Origin: Zygnema circumcarinatum
Taxonomy: Eukaryota; Streptophyta; Zygnematophyceae; Zygnematales; Zygnemataceae
Assembly: GCA_037447605.1 (NCBI GenBank)
Contig: CM074805.1
Span: 4,621,386 to 4,666,462, forward strand
Length of the DNA: 45,077 nt
Direction of reading: 5' to 3'
This document shows, piece by piece, positions 43,219-45,077 of the stretch; the stretch's first letter is position 1; each line of letters begins with the position of its first letter. Position numbers and translations under genes: made by a program. The notes under the pieces were generated by a model that saw nothing but the letters and a program-made list of their open reading frames with translations, was not told the DNA's origin and searched no databases.

Positions 43219-45077
43219 TGTGACGGTTTTAGGGTTAGGATGGGCTAATGCCAGCCTCAGAGCACACAACTCATCACACAATTTCATTTTTGAATTTGAG
43301 ACCAAACATCCAACCGTTTTCCGTGCACGGAATGAATGGTTAGAGAGGGAAGGAGAGACAAGGGGAGGGAGGGAGGGGGGAGAGAGGGGAAGAGCCTTTC
43401 GTGAGGGAGCCATTGAGGGAATGCATTCGCTATTGTACTGTTTTCAAGGACAGAAGAATCTTAGTAGGAAGCTGAAAGCCTAAGAGATCCAAGCAAGGTG
43501 CGATTATGTTGTCTTGTTATGCTCACACATCCAACGTTGAAATCGCTGTGATTGACCATCAAAGCAGCAGCAGTTAACTCACTCTGTTGGAAGCACGAAG
43601 ATCAGAGTAGAAAGTAGTTTTGTTGCAACGTGTTTAAGAAGTGGTTTACATCGTAAAAATTCTTCCATAAAGTACCTTCAACAGAGTAAAAGGGGATAGA
43701 TGAAGAAATTCGAAGTGGTTTTTTGATCCACACTTCAAAGTCCTCATGTTTTCCTTTTAAAATTCCACAACTTACTCTCACTTTTATCGTCTCCACTGTC
43801 TAACTTAGACGTGTAGGAGGCCAAGATCATTGATTCCCTGCTTGAACCTTCAAACAAAGAAGTCAAGTAGAGGACTGCTCAACCCTTGAAGGAATCGGAC
43901 CGATTAAAAAATCAGAGCACGATATTTACTCACATTACGCCAAATCCGTCCTACAACTCGGTGCGTCCCAAGGGGCAATTGACAATGTAAGTGGAGGCAA
44001 ACAACCCATCCCGATTTATAGAAAGAACAATCCAGAGGAGAAAAAAAAGGGCTTCAGTTTTGGAGATGGGTCTCGAAAGCCACCCCCTGAAAGCAACCTC
44101 CGCACAAAAGCTCTAGCGAAACCAAACCCTAAAATTCTGGCCAGACGTGCGACTAACTGAATAATTAAATTAACTAACTTAACAATCAAGGTACTCTGGC
44201 ATCTGAAATTCCTGAAGCAAATATGCTCTCCGAAAAAAGAATATGCACAGTAACGGAGCAGGCGTGGGCGAAACTTGAATGAAACAGTAACTGTAGCACC
44301 CCACTCCAATTTGTTGAACCTCCCACTCCCACTCTCACCCTCCTCAACTTCACAACATCACTATGGCATGATGCTCCTGCTCCGATATCCACACCTTAAG
44401 CGGCTGCCAATAACATCACCGTGACAAACGCTTATCATATTTTCGCTTCCATAGAGGCGTGCTCAACAGGAGTGGAGGAGTGCTGTCGAATCTGCATGCT
44501 CAACAAGAGACTCTTAGGGTTGTTCCTTTTCACAACTTCGCCACAACGCAGCCTGCTGCAACATTTGAAATTGGTCGCAGTGCAGAGATCTCACCGGAAG
44601 ATCACTGGTTTATGGCTTAGAAAAAAAATTCTTGCAAAAGTGGCTCCCATCTAAACGTTGTCGGGCATGAATTCACGGTACAAAGAACGAGCGATAGCCT
44701 GCTCAGTCAGTCATTTACCGGGCAAGATTCAACAAAAAGTCAACGCTTACGCAGTGAAATCACCATTACCGTCGGAGACCCTCCTCTACAGATACATCCA
44801 TCACTGTAATTGCAAGTGCAAACTAGGAAGTGGTAATTCAGCAATCACTTTTTGCATGTACATGTCCTGGGAGCTCCAAAACACGAGGTGACTAAGGCAT
44901 AAAAGGCATCGGACCTCGGAAGGCTGTTTTTTTGAAGACTGCGAAACAGCGCCATCTGTAGACTGCCGTGTGCGCTTCACTTCCGCACCTGTTGTGCTTA
45001 ACCTCCGCTTGAAGCGGCTGTAAAGGTCCCTGTTCAGACAACAACAAGCTCTTTTGTAAGGATTAGGTGTATGGCTT
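43219..45077. other. Intergenic, no gene seen
   Basis: Presumptive 3' flank of the synthetase gene, including a purine-rich part at 43338-43400, then sequence without conserved frames, repeats or recognisable promoter modules up to the window end. Confidence 0.4.

Overview
This is a eukaryotic nuclear window with intron-rich genes, almost certainly from a green streptophyte (a charophyte alga or an early-diverging land plant; I cannot name the species). The evidence is gene content: a chloroplast peroxiredoxin Q, a plastid IMPL1-type inositol monophosphatase, an eIF4A-III helicase with the DESD form of motif II that I associate with plants, and a plant-type low-complexity 'VPEWLR...SLGW' protein. 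Introns are many, short to medium, and often contain long CT or CCCT tracts.

Layout. 173-2924 (-): prolyl 4-hydroxylase, 8 exons, complete. 4038-9976 (+): ABCE1/RLI, 12 exons, complete, head-to-head with the hydroxylase. 9977-15565: accessory stretch without conserved genes. It holds a GC-rich single-exon candidate gene on the minus strand (11556-12032), G-rich and CT microsatellites, and three adjacent short elements with terminal inverted repeats (13753-14237, 14318-14692, 14880-15190). 15566-19319 (-): plastid IMPL1-like phosphatase, 10 exons, head-to-head with 19801-23593 (+) eIF4A-III, 8 exons. 25303-29813 (-): plant-specific low-complexity protein, 5 exons. 29872-31479: a 300-bp inverted duplication around a spacer. 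31786-34179 (-): single-exon protein with two UBA-like helical modules. 36042-38021 (+): peroxiredoxin Q, 5 exons. 39015-43218 (+): cytosolic-type aspartyl-tRNA synthetase, 11 exons. 43219-45077: no gene seen.

Most gene models were rebuilt exon by exon with phase checks. The hydroxylase (320 aa), ABCE1 (601 aa), phosphatase (371 aa), helicase (402 aa), peroxiredoxin Q (216 aa) and synthetase (559 aa) all close in frame from start to stop and have family-typical lengths.

The most striking signal is regulatory. Five of the six conserved housekeeping genes carry the same promoter module 95-200 bp upstream of the start codon: two CCAAT boxes facing outward, each eight bases from a G-box-like ACGTGGC, enclosing a 28-bp core (27 in one case). 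Total length is 54 bp (53 in one case). Each half matches the ER-stress response element consensus CCAAT-N9-CCACG with at most one mismatch, so the module is an inverted ERSE pair with fixed geometry. The sixth gene (ABCE1) has one perfect single ERSE. The two low-complexity genes and the GC-rich candidate gene lack it; the last instead has a TATA box and several ACGT elements. This suggests one shared control architecture (NF-Y with a bZIP partner is the natural guess) for translation, redox and secretory genes in this lineage.
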